From: Streptomyces sp. Ru73
GTDB taxonomy: Bacteria; Actinomycetota; Actinomycetes; Streptomycetales; Streptomycetaceae
NCBI RefSeq assembly: GCF_002920575.1
Contig: NZ_PQSQ01000009.1
Coordinates: forward strand, 62,001-126,000
Direction: 5' to 3'
Length of the DNA: 64,000 nucleotides
The position numbers were made by a program, and so were the translations under genes. Each line of letters opens with the position of its first letter. Position 1 is the first letter of the stretch. Below the pieces are notes generated by a model. It ran no database searches and had not been told where the DNA came from. It saw only the letters and a program-made list of their open reading frames with translations. Positions 17,024 through 26,357 of this stretch are shown piece by piece.

Positions 17024-17063
17024 GCCGTCGTGGGCGGGTGGGGCGGACATCCCGGTGACGCAC

Positions 17064-17100
17064 GAGGGGCCCGGAACCGCTCGGCGGTTCCGGGCCCCTC
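17064..17100 (-). terminator. Terminator of aspS
   Basis: A perfect 17-bp stem GAGGGGCCCGGAACCGC with the loop TCG, 14 bases beyond the aspS stop. Its arms share GGGCCCGGAACC with the metG terminator 40 bases away, so the two hairpins may be duplicates or could pair with each other. Confidence 0.85.
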
Positions 17101-17114
17101 GGGGTGTGTGCCGG

Positions 17115-18878
17115 TTACTTGATCTGCGGCTTGCGGATCGAGAGGTGGAGCTCCTTCAGGCGGGACTCCTCGACCTCGCTCGGGGCGCCCATGAGGAGGT
17201 CCTGGGCGTTGCCGTTGAGCGGGAAGGCGATGGTCTCGCGGATGTTCGGCTCGTCCGCGAGGAGCATCACGATGCGGTCCACGCCCGGGGCGATGCCGCC
17301 GTGCGGCGGGGCGCCGAACTTGAACGCGCGGAGCATGCCGCCGAACTCGGCCTCGACGGTCTCCTTGTCGTAACCGGCGATCTCGAAGGCCTTGTACATG
17401 ACCTCCGGCTCGTGGTTACGGATCGCGCCGGAGGACAGCTCGACGCCGTTGCAGACGATGTCGTACTGCCAGGCCAGGATGTCCAGCGGGTCCTTGGTCT
17501 CCAGCGCCTCCAGGCCGCCCTGCGGCATGGAGAAGGGGTTGTGGGAGAACTCGATCTTGCCGGTCTCCTCGTCCTTCTCGAACATCGGGAAGTCGACGAT
17601 CCAGCAGAACCGGAAGACGCCCTCCTCGAAGTGGCCGGCGCGCTTGGCGGCCTCGACGCGGACCGCGCCCATGATCTTCGAGACCTCGTCGAACTCGCCC
17701 GCGCCGAAGAAGACGGCGTGGCCGGGGGCCAGGTCGAGCTTCTCCACCAGCGCCTTGACGTCGTCCTCGGTGAGGAACTTGGCGATCGGGCCGGTGAGGG
17801 CGTTCTCCTCGCCGACGCGGACCCAGGCCAGGCCCTTCGCGCCCTGCTCGACGGCGTACTCACCGAGCTGGTCGAAGAACTTGCGCGGCTGGTCGGCGGT
17901 GTCCGGCACGGCCAGCGCGCGGACGTGCTTGCCGGCGAACGCCTTGAAGCCCGAGCCCTCGAAGACGTCGGAGACGTCCACCAGCTCCAGCTTGGCGCGC
18001 AGGTCCGGCTTGTCGTTGCCGTACTTCAGCATCGACTCGCGGAACGGGATGCGCGGGAACGGCGAGGTGACCTCGCGGCCGCCGCCGAACTCGGTGAAGA
18101 GCTCGGTCATCAGCTTCTCGACGGGCTGGAAGACGTCCTCCTGCTCGACGAAGGACATCTCGATGTCGAGCTGGTAGAACTCGCCCGGCGAGCGGTCGGC
18201 GCGGGCGTCCTCGTCGCGGAAGCACGGCGCGATCTGGAAGTACCGGTCGAAGCCCGCGATCATCAGCAGCTGCTTGAACTGCTGCGGGGCCTGCGGCAGG
18301 GCGTAGAACTTGCCGGCGTGCAGGCGCGAGGGGACCAGGAAGTCGCGCGCGCCCTCGGGGGAGGTGGCGGACAGGATCGGCGTCGCCATCTCGTTGAAGC
18401 CGAGGGAGACCATCTTCTGCCGGATGGCGGAGATGACGGCCGTGCGCAGCATGATGTTGCGGTGCATGCGCTCGCGGCGGAGGTCGAGGAAGCGGTACTC
18501 CAGGCGCTTCTCCTCGTTGACCCCGTCCTCGGCGTTGATCGTGAAGGGGATCTGCTCGGCGGCGCCGAGCACCTCGACCGCGGAGACCTCGATCTCGATC
18601 TCGCCGGTGGGCAGGTCGGGGTTGACGTTGTCCGCGCCGCGGGCGCTGACCTTGCCGTCGATGCGGACCACGGTCTCCTTGGTCAGGGAGCCGAGTGCCT
18701 CGTTGGCGGGGGTGCCGGGGCGGGCGACGAGCTGCGTGATGCCGTAGTGGTCGCGCAGATCGATGAAGAGGATGCCGCCCAGGTCACGTCGATTGTGCAG
18801 CCAGCCGCTGAGGCGGACGTCGGTGTCGACGTCCGCGGCCCGGAGCTCGCCGCAGTTATGGGACCGGTACCGATGCAT
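17115..18878 (-). CDS. aspS: Aspartyl-tRNA synthetase
   Basis: A 587-residue bacterial-type class II synthetase. The N-terminal OB-fold anticodon-binding domain contains [20 protein letters not shown]. The catalytic core follows with motif 2 ([12 protein letters not shown]) and motif 3 ([14 protein letters not shown]). Between them is the GAD insertion found in bacterial AspRS. It charges tRNA-Asp and, if non-discriminating, also tRNA-Asn for GatCAB; that specificity cannot be decided from motifs here. The gene converges on metG across two hairpins. Confidence 0.97.
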   Translation of the reverse strand: MHRYRSHNCGELRAADVDTDVRLSGWLHNRRDLGGILFIDLRDHYGITQLVARPGTPANEALGSLTKETVVRIDGKVSARGADNVNPDLPTGEIEIEVSAVEVLGAAEQIPFTINAEDGVNEEKRLEYRFLDLRRERMHRNIMLRTAVISAIRQKMVSLGFNEMATPILSATSPEGARDFLVPSRLHAGKFYALPQAPQQFKQLLMIAGFDRYFQIAPCFRDEDARADRSPGEFYQLDIEMSFVEQEDVFQPVEKLMTELFTEFGGGREVTSPFPRIPFRESMLKYGNDKPDLRAKLELVDVSDVFEGSGFKAFAGKHVRALAVPDTADQPRKFFDQLGEYAVEQGAKGLAWVRVGEENALTGPIAKFLTEDDVKALVEKLDLAPGHAVFFGAGEFDEVSKIMGAVRVEAAKRAGHFEEGVFRFCWIVDFPMFEKDEETGKIEFSHNPFSMPQGGLEALETKDPLDILAWQYDIVCNGVELSSGAIRNHEPEVMYKAFEIAGYDKETVEAEFGGMLRAFKFGAPPHGGIAPGVDRIVMLLADEPNIRETIAFPLNGNAQDLLMGAPSEVEESRLKELHLSIRKPQIK

Positions 18879-19123
18879 CGCTCATCCAAGTCGTCGCGAG
18901 TCGAGGTGGGGCAACGGGGACGGGAGGCCGGGTCGGCTCCCGGTCGGTACCCGATGATCACCCCAGGATTGGCATAACCGCTCCAGGTTACCGCTCCACC
19001 CCCGCCCTCCGGGTTGCCATATCCACGACAAAGCACCCGAGAGCTCCCCGGTGGAACACCATGGGACCAGGGTCACGTGCTTCTCACTGGTGGGCCTCCG
19101 TGAAACCCACATAAAGTGATGCA

Positions 19124-21337
19124 ATGCGCACCAAGGACGTCCTGGCCGCCATCGGCACCGGCCTCTGGCACTGGGACCACGCAGTCGGCAAGGTGTCGCT
19201 GGACGCAGAGGCGGCCAGGCTGCTCGGCCTGCCCGAGGAGCCCGCCGACTTCAGTGAGGCCTTCATCCGCTCCCGCTTCCACGCCGTCGACTTCGCCGAG
19301 ATCAACGGCGTCGTCCACCTCGCGCTGACCGAGGGCACCCTCGCCGAGGGCCGGCTCCGGGTCATGCGCGACGACGGCAAGGTGCTGCGCGTCATCCGCT
19401 GCCGGGCCCGCGTCACGCCGCTGGACAACAGCTACGAGCTGGTCGGCACCCTCCAGGAGGTCCCCGAGCCGCAGCCCGGTACGTCCGCGGCGCGCACCCC
19501 CGTCACCGGCGACTGGCGCCGCTCCCGCGAGGCGTTCCTGCTGGACGCGGGGCGCGCGCTGGCCGAGGCCCGGTCCACCGCCGAGGTGCTGCGGGTGGCG
19601 GCCGGGCTGTCCATGCCCGGCTTCATGCCCGACGGGCTCGCCGTCTTCGGCATCAAGGGCGACCGCATATCCGTGATCGGGCACCACGGGCACAAGCCCG
19701 GGGCCGAGCGCCCGTTCGCCGACATGCCGCTGGAGACCGAGTACCCGGCCGCCGAGGTGATACGGACCGGGCGGGCCATCTACCTGCCCACGCCGGACGA
19801 GTACCGCCGCCGGTTCCCCGCGACCTGGCCGATGGCCGAGCGCTTCGAGCGGCAGTCCTGGGCCTTCCTGCCGCTGATCAGCGCGGGGCGTACGGTCGGC
19901 GCCTGGATGGCCGCCTTCGCCCAGCGCGTCGCCTTCACCCCCGACGAGCGCTCCGTGCTCACCACCGTGGCCCGGATGCTCGCGCAGGCCCTGCACCGGG
20001 CCGGCGACCAGGAGTCGCAGCTGGAGCTGACGACGGGCCTGCAGCGCAGCATGATGCCGACGGTCCAGCCGGACATCCCCGGCATGGCGGTGGCCGCGCG
20101 GTACGTCCCCACCGGCGGTGGCCTGGAGGTCGGCGGCGACTGGTATGACATGATCACGCTGCCGTCCGGCCGGATCGCGCTGGTCATCGGGGACGTCCAG
20201 GGCCATGACGTACGGGCCGCCGGGCTCATGGGCCAGCTGCGGATCGCGCTGCGGGCCTACGCCTCCGAGGGCCACCACCCCGACGCCGTCCTCTCCCGCG
20301 CCTCCCGCTTCCTCTGCGGCCTGAACGACACCGAGGCCGAGGGGCTGGACCCGCGCTTCGCCACCTGCCTCTACATCGAGGTCGACCCGGCCACCGGGCT
20401 GCTGGACATCGCGCGGGCGGGCCATCCGGACCCGGCGATCCGGATGACCGACGGCACGATGCTGGTGCGGCCGACGGCGGGCGGCATCCCGCTGGGCATC
20501 GACCCGGACACCGACTACCCCACCACCCGGCTCGTCCTGGAGCCCGGCGAGACGATGCTGGTCTGCACGGACGGGCTCATCGAGACCGGCGGGCACGACC
20601 TGGAGAGCGGCTGGTCGCGGCTGCGGGACGTCATGGAGGGCCATGACGACCCGGAGGCCGGCGACTGGCTGGAGCAGCTCGCCGACGCCCTCGTCCAGGC
20701 CGTGCACGGGCCGTCCTCGCACCACACCACGGGGCCGCTGGCGGACCGCCGCGAGGACGACATCGCGATGCTGCTGCTGTGCCGGGAGGGCGGCAGCTGC
20801 GCCATCGGCACCGGCGGGCTGCAGCCCGGGCTGCCCGTCCGCCGTACCGTCCTGACCATCGCGCAGGCCGAGCCGGAGCGGATCGCCGAGGCCCGCGGCC
20901 AGATCCGGGACGTGCTGCACGACTGGGCCGACGAGGACCAGGTCGACTCGGCCGTCCTGATGGTCTCCGAGATGGTCACCAACGTCCTGCTGCACACCGA
21001 CGGCGACGCCCTGCTGGTCGCCGAGATCTCCGGCATGCGGGGCGCCCGGCGGATCCGGGTGGACGTGGCCGACAGCAGCGACGAGCTGCCGCACCGCCGC
21101 CGCCCCGGCGAGCTGGCGTCCTCCGGGCGCGGCCTGGTCCTGATGGAGCTGCTGGCCGGCGCCTGGGGCGTGGACCCGCGCGGGGACGGCAAGTCCATCT
21201 GGTTCGAGCTGTACGAGGACGCGGGCGACGCCACCGCCGCCGTGCCGGACGCGGCTCAGGCCGGGGAGGCCCCCGGCGAGTCCCCGGGCGGCGGTCCCTC
21301 GCTGTCCGGCCCGTCGCTGTCCGAGCCGGCGGCGTAG
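19124..21337 (+). CDS. PAS-GAF-PP2C (SpoIIE) phosphatase with C-terminal RsbW-like ATPase domain
   Basis: A 737-residue signalling protein. The order is a PAS-like sensor (about 1-115), a GAF domain (about 130-300), a PP2C/SpoIIE phosphatase with the metal motifs GGDWYDMI near 335, VIGDVQGHD and CTDGLIETGG, and a HATPase_c domain with MVSEMVTNVLLH near 615 and GRGLVLME. Such proteins dephosphorylate anti-anti-sigma factors, while the ATPase domain resembles anti-sigma kinases; both activities in one chain are common in Streptomyces. No transmembrane helix. The Ser/Pro-rich tail overlaps the end of the convergent permease gene by 82 bases. Confidence 0.92.
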   Translation: MRTKDVLAAIGTGLWHWDHAVGKVSLDAEAARLLGLPEEPADFSEAFIRSRFHAVDFAEINGVVHLALTEGTLAEGRLRVMRDDGKVLRVIRCRARVTPLDNSYELVGTLQEVPEPQPGTSAARTPVTGDWRRSREAFLLDAGRALAEARSTAEVLRVAAGLSMPGFMPDGLAVFGIKGDRISVIGHHGHKPGAERPFADMPLETEYPAAEVIRTGRAIYLPTPDEYRRRFPATWPMAERFERQSWAFLPLISAGRTVGAWMAAFAQRVAFTPDERSVLTTVARMLAQALHRAGDQESQLELTTGLQRSMMPTVQPDIPGMAVAARYVPTGGGLEVGGDWYDMITLPSGRIALVIGDVQGHDVRAAGLMGQLRIALRAYASEGHHPDAVLSRASRFLCGLNDTEAEGLDPRFATCLYIEVDPATGLLDIARAGHPDPAIRMTDGTMLVRPTAGGIPLGIDPDTDYPTTRLVLEPGETMLVCTDGLIETGGHDLESGWSRLRDVMEGHDDPEAGDWLEQLADALVQAVHGPSSHHTTGPLADRREDDIAMLLLCREGGSCAIGTGGLQPGLPVRRTVLTIAQAEPERIAEARGQIRDVLHDWADEDQVDSAVLMVSEMVTNVLLHTDGDALLVAEISGMRGARRIRVDVADSSDELPHRRRPGELASSGRGLVLMELLAGAWGVDPRGDGKSIWFELYEDAGDATAAVPDAAQAGEAPGESPGGGPSLSGPSLSEPAA

Positions 21338-22365
21338 TGCGCGTGCAGTTCTGACAGGATGCCCGTCGCGGCGGCCGTCAGCGGCACGGCCAGCAGCATC
21401 CCGAGGATGCCCGCGACGCTCGCGCCCGCGGTGATCGCCAGCAGCACCACGGCGGGGTGCATGTGGACGGTACGGCTCTGGATCATCGGCTGCAGGACGT
21501 GGCCCTCCAGGACCTGTACCGCCAGCACCACGCCCAGCGCCCACAGCGCGATCACGAACCCCCGGTCGGCCAGCGCCACCAGCACCGAGACGGCGCCGGA
21601 GATGAAGGCGCCGAGGTACGGGATGTACGCGCCGACGAAGACCAGCGCGCCCAGCCCGACCGCGCCCGGCACACCCAGGATCAGCAGGCCGACGGTGATG
21701 CACACGGCGTCGATCAGCGCGATGAGGGTGGTGCCGCGCATGAAGCCCTCCACGGCCTCGAAGCCGCGCCGCGCCATCCGCTCCAGCTGCGGCCCCGACC
21801 CGCCCGGCGCCCAGGAACGGAGCACGCCCACCGCCTTGTCGGCGTCCCGCAGGAAGAAGAACGTCAGCAGCAGCGCCAGCACGGCGGCGGCCACCGTCTG
21901 GCCGAGCAGGCTGATGCCGGAGAGCAGCCCGGTGGCGGCCCGGCCGCCGAACTTCTGCGCCAGCTGCTTCGCGTTCGCCGTCAGGTCGCCCAGCGAGGTG
22001 CCGGTGGCCCCCAGGTGCTTGGTCAGCTCTCTGGTCGCCTGCTGCACCGACGACACGATCTGGTCGCCGGTGTCGATCAGCGCCGCCACCACGATGTATC
22101 CGGCCCCGCCGACGACCACCAGCATGACGACGCAGGTCAGCCCGGAGGCCAGCGAGCGGTTCAGCCGCATGGCGACCAGCCGCCGGTAGACCGGGCCGAG
22201 CAGGGCGCTGCCCAGCAGGGCCAGCAGGACGGGCGTCACGGCCGCCTTCAGGTGCACGGTCAGCCAGACGGCGACCGCGACCACCGCGACGACCAGCAGC
22301 ACCACTCCGCACCAGGCCGCGGCCCGGCGCGCACCGAGAGGAAGCAGAGCTTCCTGTTCATCCAT
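21256..22365 (-). CDS. AI-2E family (PerM-like) membrane transporter
   Basis: About 369 residues with seven or eight hydrophobic helices, for example GVVLLVVAVVAVAVWLTVHL and LLGQTVAAAVLALLLTFFFL. The family signature near the C-terminal helices is GLGALVFVGAYIPYLGAFIS. AI-2E/UPF0118 proteins export small molecules or sodium/protons; the substrate here is unknown. The start is taken at ATG 22365 (MDEQEALLPLGARR), although the upstream Shine-Dalgarno GGACGAAG is weak. The 3' end overlaps the SpoIIE gene on the other strand by 82 bases. Confidence 0.87.
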   Translation of the reverse strand: MDEQEALLPLGARRAAAWCGVVLLVVAVVAVAVWLTVHLKAAVTPVLLALLGSALLGPVYRRLVAMRLNRSLASGLTCVVMLVVVGGAGYIVVAALIDTGDQIVSSVQQATRELTKHLGATGTSLGDLTANAKQLAQKFGGRAATGLLSGISLLGQTVAAAVLALLLTFFFLRDADKAVGVLRSWAPGGSGPQLERMARRGFEAVEGFMRGTTLIALIDAVCITVGLLILGVPGAVGLGALVFVGAYIPYLGAFISGAVSVLVALADRGFVIALWALGVVLAVQVLEGHVLQPMIQSRTVHMHPAVVLLAITAGASVAGILGMLLAVPLTAAATGILSELHAHYAAGSDSDGPDSEGPPPGDSPGASPA

Positions 22366-22513
22366 CTTCGTCCGCTTCTGCACCGGACCAGTCCACCATG
22401 CGCGCCCCGGGGGCGCGGGGAACCGCGCGCCCGGCCGGACACATCCGGCACGCGGCCGACGGGGCGAGCCCCCGCGGCGGGCCGCCGGCCACCGGGCATG
22501 CCGACAGCACAAA

Positions 22514-22551
22514 GCCGCGCCCTGCGTTTCACGTGAAACGCAGGGCGCGGC
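22514..22551. terminator. 38-bp perfect palindrome with an exact parS at its centre
   Basis: The arms GCCGCGCCCTGC and GCAGGGCGCGGC flank GTTTCACGTGAAAC (22526-22539) symmetrically. The element starts 16 bases beyond the pirin stop. It therefore doubles as the pirin terminator and as a ParB loading site. All 38 bases can pair. Confidence 0.85.
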
Positions 22552-22566
22552 CGAGGGTGGGTGGGA

Positions 22567-23520
22567 TCAGCCGGCGGCGGCCGGAATCGTGCCCAGCCGT
22601 CCCGCCTGGAAGTCCTCGAAGGCCTGGGCCAGCTCCGCGTGGGTGTTCATCACGAACGGGCCGTAGTGCATCATCGGCTCGCGGATCGGCTGCCCGCCGA
22701 GGAGGACGACCTCGAAGTTCGGGCTGCGGGACTCCTGGGTGGCGTCCGCCTTGATGGTGAGCGAGTCACCGTTGCCGAAGACGACCGCCTGGCCCATCCG
22801 GAACGGACGGCCCTCGGGCCCCGCCGTGCCGCGCCCGGCCAGGCCGTACGCCAGCGCGTTGAAGTCCGACCGCCAGGGCAGCGTCAGCTCGGCGCCCGGG
22901 TTCAGCGACACGTGCATCATCGTGATCGGCGTGTGCGTGATGCCGGGACCCTGGTGGCCGTCGATGTCGCCCGCGATCAGCCGCAGCAGCGCACCGCCGT
23001 CGGACGAGGTCAGCAGCTTGACCTGGCCGCCGCCGATGTCCTGGTAGCGGGGAGCCATCATCTTGTCCTTCTTCGGCAGGTTCACCCACAGCTGGAGGCC
23101 GTGGAAGAGACCGCCGGACATCACCAGCGACTCCGGCGGCGCCTCGATGTGCAGCAGGCCGGAGCCCGCCGTCATCCACTGGGTGTCGCCGTCGTTGATG
23201 GTGCCGCCGCCCCCGTGCGAGTCCTGGTGCACGAAGGTGCCGTCGATCAGGTACGTGACCGTCTCGAAGCCGCGGTGCGGGTGCCAGGGCGTGCCCTTGG
23301 GCTCGCCGGGTGCGTACTCCACCTCGCCCATCTGGTCCATCATGATGAACGGGTCGAGGTGCTTGTAGTCGATGCCGGCGAAGGCGCGACGGACGGGAAA
23401 GCCCTCGCCCTCGAATCCGGTGGGCGCGGTCGATACGGCCAGCGCGGAGCGCTGCCGGGCGTCGGCAGGCGCCGCAACGCGCGGCAGGGTCAGCGGGTTC
23501 TCAACGGTCACTGCGGGCAT
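22567..23520 (-). CDS. Pirin family protein
   Basis: A 317-residue bicupin pirin. The N-terminal metal ligands are in PWHPHRGFETVTY and the later H and E in LLHIEAPPES. The cupin pattern HPFIMMDQMG / TAGSGLLHIE is well preserved. Bacterial pirins bind iron and have been linked to quercetin dioxygenase activity and redox sensing; a specific role is not shown. The upstream inverted repeat GTTCAAC-N10-GTTGAAC suggests a dedicated repressor. A parS-containing palindrome follows the gene. Confidence 0.92.
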   Translation of the reverse strand: MPAVTVENPLTLPRVAAPADARQRSALAVSTAPTGFEGEGFPVRRAFAGIDYKHLDPFIMMDQMGEVEYAPGEPKGTPWHPHRGFETVTYLIDGTFVHQDSHGGGGTINDGDTQWMTAGSGLLHIEAPPESLVMSGGLFHGLQLWVNLPKKDKMMAPRYQDIGGGQVKLLTSSDGGALLRLIAGDIDGHQGPGITHTPITMMHVSLNPGAELTLPWRSDFNALAYGLAGRGTAGPEGRPFRMGQAVVFGNGDSLTIKADATQESRSPNFEVVLLGGQPIREPMMHYGPFVMNTHAELAQAFEDFQAGRLGTIPAAAG

Positions 23521-23536
23521 GACGGCCTCCTCGGTC

Positions 23537-23560
23537 GTTCAACGCTCAATTTAGTTGAAC
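23537..23560. promoter_or_regulatory. Operator-like inverted repeat upstream of pirin gene
   Basis: GTTCAAC (23537-23543) and GTTGAAC (23554-23560) form a 7-bp dyad with a 10-base spacer, 17 bases before the pirin start. A second overlapping dyad, GTTG-N9-CAAC, ends at 23570. The region is unusually AT-rich for this genome. Size and symmetry fit a MarR- or TetR-type repressor; the regulator is not encoded nearby. Confidence 0.6.
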
Positions 23561-23627
23561 ACTGAACAACCTGCAAGCCGCACTTCATTCCCGCGACGTC
23601 CTCGCAGGTCAGAGCGGTAACAAAACC

Positions 23628-23662
23628 GGTGGGCCGGTCGCGTCAGAGGCGACCGGCCCACC
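23628..23662 (-). terminator. Terminator of SseB-domain gene
   Basis: A 14-bp perfect stem GGTGGGCCGGTCGC with a 7-base loop, located between the SseB-domain stop at 23703 and the pirin promoter. Confidence 0.75.
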
Positions 23663-23702
23663 AGGGGTCGGATCCGGGAGGGGTCCCCGGCGGAACGGGG
23701 CG

Positions 23703-24176
23703 TCAGCCGTACATGCGGCGCATCGCGAAGTCGACCATCTGCTCCACGGCCTTGGCGTCGAAGACCATGCGGTGCTCGCCCTCCATGTCGAGCACGAAGC
23801 CGTACCCGGTCGGCAGCAGGTCCAGCACCTCGGCGCCGGTGATCACGAAGTACTTCGACTCCTTGCCGGCGTACGCGCGCAGCTCCTTGAGCGAGGTGAA
23901 CATCGGGATCACCGGCTGCTGGGTGTTGTGCAGCGCCAGGAAGCCCGGGTTGTCGCCCCGCGGGCAGTACACCTTGGAGTTCGAGAAGATCCCCTGGAAG
24001 TCCTCGGCCGACATCGAGCCGGTCGTGAAGGCACGCACCGCGTCGGCGAGGGAGGGCGGGGACGGCTCCGGGTACAGCGGCTGCCCGCCGTAACCGCCAG
24101 GAGCCTGCTGCGGCGGAGGCGGCGCAGCGCCGTAACCCTGCTGACCCGCGCCCACGTTCTGGTCGTAGCCGTACAT
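23703..24176 (-). CDS. SseB-domain protein
   Basis: A 157-residue protein. A Gly/Pro/Gln/Tyr-rich N-terminus of about 35 residues (VGAGQQGYGAAPPPPQQAPG) precedes a domain matching the SseB N-terminal family (VYCPRGDNPGFLALHNTQQP, VIPMFTSLKELRAYAG, VLDLLPTGYGFVLDME). In actinobacteria these proteins are cytoplasmic and uncharacterised; the name comes from an enteric protein and does not imply secretion. ATG 24176 is the only sensible start. Confidence 0.82.
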   Translation of the reverse strand: MYGYDQNVGAGQQGYGAAPPPPQQAPGGYGGQPLYPEPSPPSLADAVRAFTTGSMSAEDFQGIFSNSKVYCPRGDNPGFLALHNTQQPVIPMFTSLKELRAYAGKESKYFVITGAEVLDLLPTGYGFVLDMEGEHRMVFDAKAVEQMVDFAMRRMYG

Positions 24177-24227
24177 AGCTGCAAAGCGTACTGAGTCACA
24201 GATGGGCCGTTAGGGGTTGCTTCTTAT

Positions 24228-24264
24228 TACCGACGGGTAGCATCCTAGAAGCTACTACCTGGTA
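24228..24264. promoter_or_regulatory. Candidate operator before acyl-CoA dehydrogenase gene
   Basis: Two dyads with the same half-sites occur 28 bases apart: TACC-GACG-GGTA (24228-24239) and TACC-T-GGTA (24256-24264). Between them GTAGC-N9-GCTAC gives a third symmetry. This lies 44-80 bases before the start. It resembles sites for TetR-type regulators of fatty-acid oxidation, but no exact consensus was matched. Confidence 0.45.
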
Positions 24265-24307
24265 TGCGTTTGAGGACCTCCTCACGAAGGATTACGGAGC
24301 CGTCGCC

Positions 24308-26134
24308 ATGGGGCACTACAAGTCGAATCTCCGCGACATCGAGTTCAACCTCTTCGAGGTGCTCGGCCGCGACAGCGTGTACGGCACCGGCCCGTTCGCG
24401 GAGATGGACGTCGACACCGCCAAGAGCGTGCTGTCCGAGATCGCCCGGCTGGCCGAGAACGAGCTGGCCGCGTCGTTCGAGGACGCCGACCGGAACCCCC
24501 CGGTCTTCGACCCCGAGACCAACACCGCGCCGATTCCCGAGAGCTTCAAGAAGAGCTACCACGCGTACATGGACGCCGAGTGGTGGCGGCTGGGCATCCC
24601 GGAGGAGATCGGCGGCACCACGACGCCGCGCTCCCTGCTGTGGGCCTTCGCCGAGTCCATCCTGGGCTCCAACCCCGCCGTGTGGATGTACGCCTCCGGC
24701 CCGGCCTTCGCCGGCGTCCTCTTCGAGGAGGGCACGGAGCAGCAGAAGCACATCGCCAAGATCGCGACGGAGAAGGGCTGGGGCTCCACCATGGTGCTGA
24801 CCGAGCCCGACGCGGGTTCGGACGTGGGCGCCGGCCGGACCAAGGCGATCAAGCAGGAGGACGGCTCCTGGCACATCGAGGGCGTGAAGCGCTTCATCAC
24901 CTCCGGTGAGCACGACATGGCGGAGAACATCCTCCACTACGTGCTGGCCCGTCCCGAGGGTGCCGGTCCGGGCACCAAGGGCCTGTCGCTCTTCCTCGTG
25001 CCCAAGTACGAGTTCGACTTCGAGACCGGTGAGCTGGGCGCCCGCAACGGCGTCTACGCGACCAACGTCGAGCACAAGATGGGCCTCAAGGCGTCCAACA
25101 CCTGCGAGATGACCTTCGGCGACAAGCACCCCGCCAAGGGCTGGCTCATCGGCGAGAAGCACGACGGCATCCGCCAGATGTTCCGGATCATCGAGTTCGC
25201 CCGGATGATGGTCGGCACGAAGGCCATCGCGACCCTGTCGACCGGCTACCTGAACGCGCTGGAGTACGCCAAGGAGCGCGTGCAGGGCCCCGACCTGGCC
25301 GCCTTCACCGACAAGACCGCGCCGCGCGTCACCATCACCCACCACCCCGACGTGCGCCGCTCGCTGATGACGCAGAAGGCGTACGCCGAGGGCATGCGCG
25401 CCCTGGTGCTCTACACGGCCACCGTGCAGGACGACATCCTGCTCAAGGAGACCGCGGGCGAGGACGCCTCCGCCGACCACGCGCTGAACGACCTGCTGCT
25501 GCCGATCGTGAAGGGCTACGGCTCGGAGAAGTCCTACGAGCAGCTGGCCCAGTCGCTGCAGACCTTCGGCGGCTCCGGCTACCTGCAGGAGTACCCGATC
25601 GAGCAGTACATCCGGGACTCCAAGATCGACACCCTCTACGAGGGCACCACCGCGATCCAGGGCCAGGACTTCTTCTTCCGGAAGATCGTCCGCAACCAGG
25701 GCGCGGCGCTCACCCGCCTCTCCGAGGAGATCAAGAAGTTCCTGGCCGAGGCGGCCGGCGGCGAGGAGCTGGAGGCCGCACGCGGCGAGCTGGCCAAGGC
25801 GGCCGGTGACCTGGAGGCCATCGTCGGCGCGATGCTGACCGACCTCGCGGCCACCGAGAACGACGTGAAGTCGATCTACAAGGTGGGGCTGAACACCACC
25901 CGCCTGCTGCTGGCCTCCGGTGACGTCGTCATCGGTTACCTGCTGCTCAAGGGCGCCGCCGTGGCCCAGGAGAAGCTGGCGACCGCGTCCACCAAGGACA
26001 CCGCGTTCTACCAGGGCAAGATCGCCGCGGCGAAGTTCTTCGCGCACAACGTGCTGCCGGGCGTCTCCGTGCAGCGCGGTCTCGCCGAGTCCGTCGACCA
26101 GTCCCTGATGGAGCTGGACGAGGCGGCGTTCTGA
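24308..26134 (+). CDS. Acyl-CoA dehydrogenase (FadE-type, long form)
   Basis: A 608-residue FAD enzyme that introduces the alpha-beta double bond in acyl-CoA during beta-oxidation. The flavin/substrate segments [14 protein letters not shown] and [13 protein letters not shown] are present. The active-site base lies in [13 protein letters not shown]. An extra C-terminal domain of about 140 residues makes it the large FadE/FadB-type form and not the 380-residue short form. ATG 24308 has GGAG eight bases upstream. The upstream TACC/GGTA dyads may respond to acyl-CoA. A strong terminator follows. Confidence 0.93.
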   Translation: MGHYKSNLRDIEFNLFEVLGRDSVYGTGPFAEMDVDTAKSVLSEIARLAENELAASFEDADRNPPVFDPETNTAPIPESFKKSYHAYMDAEWWRLGIPEEIGGTTTPRSLLWAFAESILGSNPAVWMYASGPAFAGVLFEEGTEQQKHIAKIATEKGWGSTMVLTEPDAGSDVGAGRTKAIKQEDGSWHIEGVKRFITSGEHDMAENILHYVLARPEGAGPGTKGLSLFLVPKYEFDFETGELGARNGVYATNVEHKMGLKASNTCEMTFGDKHPAKGWLIGEKHDGIRQMFRIIEFARMMVGTKAIATLSTGYLNALEYAKERVQGPDLAAFTDKTAPRVTITHHPDVRRSLMTQKAYAEGMRALVLYTATVQDDILLKETAGEDASADHALNDLLLPIVKGYGSEKSYEQLAQSLQTFGGSGYLQEYPIEQYIRDSKIDTLYEGTTAIQGQDFFFRKIVRNQGAALTRLSEEIKKFLAEAAGGEELEAARGELAKAAGDLEAIVGAMLTDLAATENDVKSIYKVGLNTTRLLLASGDVVIGYLLLKGAAVAQEKLATASTKDTAFYQGKIAAAKFFAHNVLPGVSVQRGLAESVDQSLMELDEAAF

Positions 26135-26170
26135 TCCGCCGCCGCTGAGGGGCGGTGCCCGTCCGCCCCT

Positions 26171-26210
26171 CCCGTGGCCCCGTCCGGTGCGTACCGGGCG
26201 GGGCCACGGG
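26171..26210 (+). terminator. Terminator of acyl-CoA dehydrogenase gene
   Basis: An 18-bp stem with one G-T pair and the loop GCGT. The left arm is CCCGTGGCCCCGTCCGGT. It starts 37 bases after the stop. Confidence 0.8.
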
Positions 26211-26357
26211 CGTTCGGCCGCGGTCCCCGTCCCGCTCCGGGCAGTTGCCGCCCCGTCACCGGCGTCACAGGGGCCCCACCGGCCACGCAGGCGCTGGATT
26301 CCACTCATCCGTACGGCGCACCACCCACCCGGTCCGACGCCTCCTTATGCTGAATCC

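Noticed and set aside
19073..22312. Open frame of more than 1000 codons on the minus strand opposite the SpoIIE-type gene
   Set aside because: GC-rich DNA gives long antisense frames; its composition is Arg/Gly/Ala/His-rich without domains, while the plus strand encodes PAS, GAF, PP2C and ATPase motifs.
23703..24176. Type III secretion effector (SseB name)
   Set aside because: The domain name is historical; actinobacterial members are cytoplasmic and no secretion genes are present.
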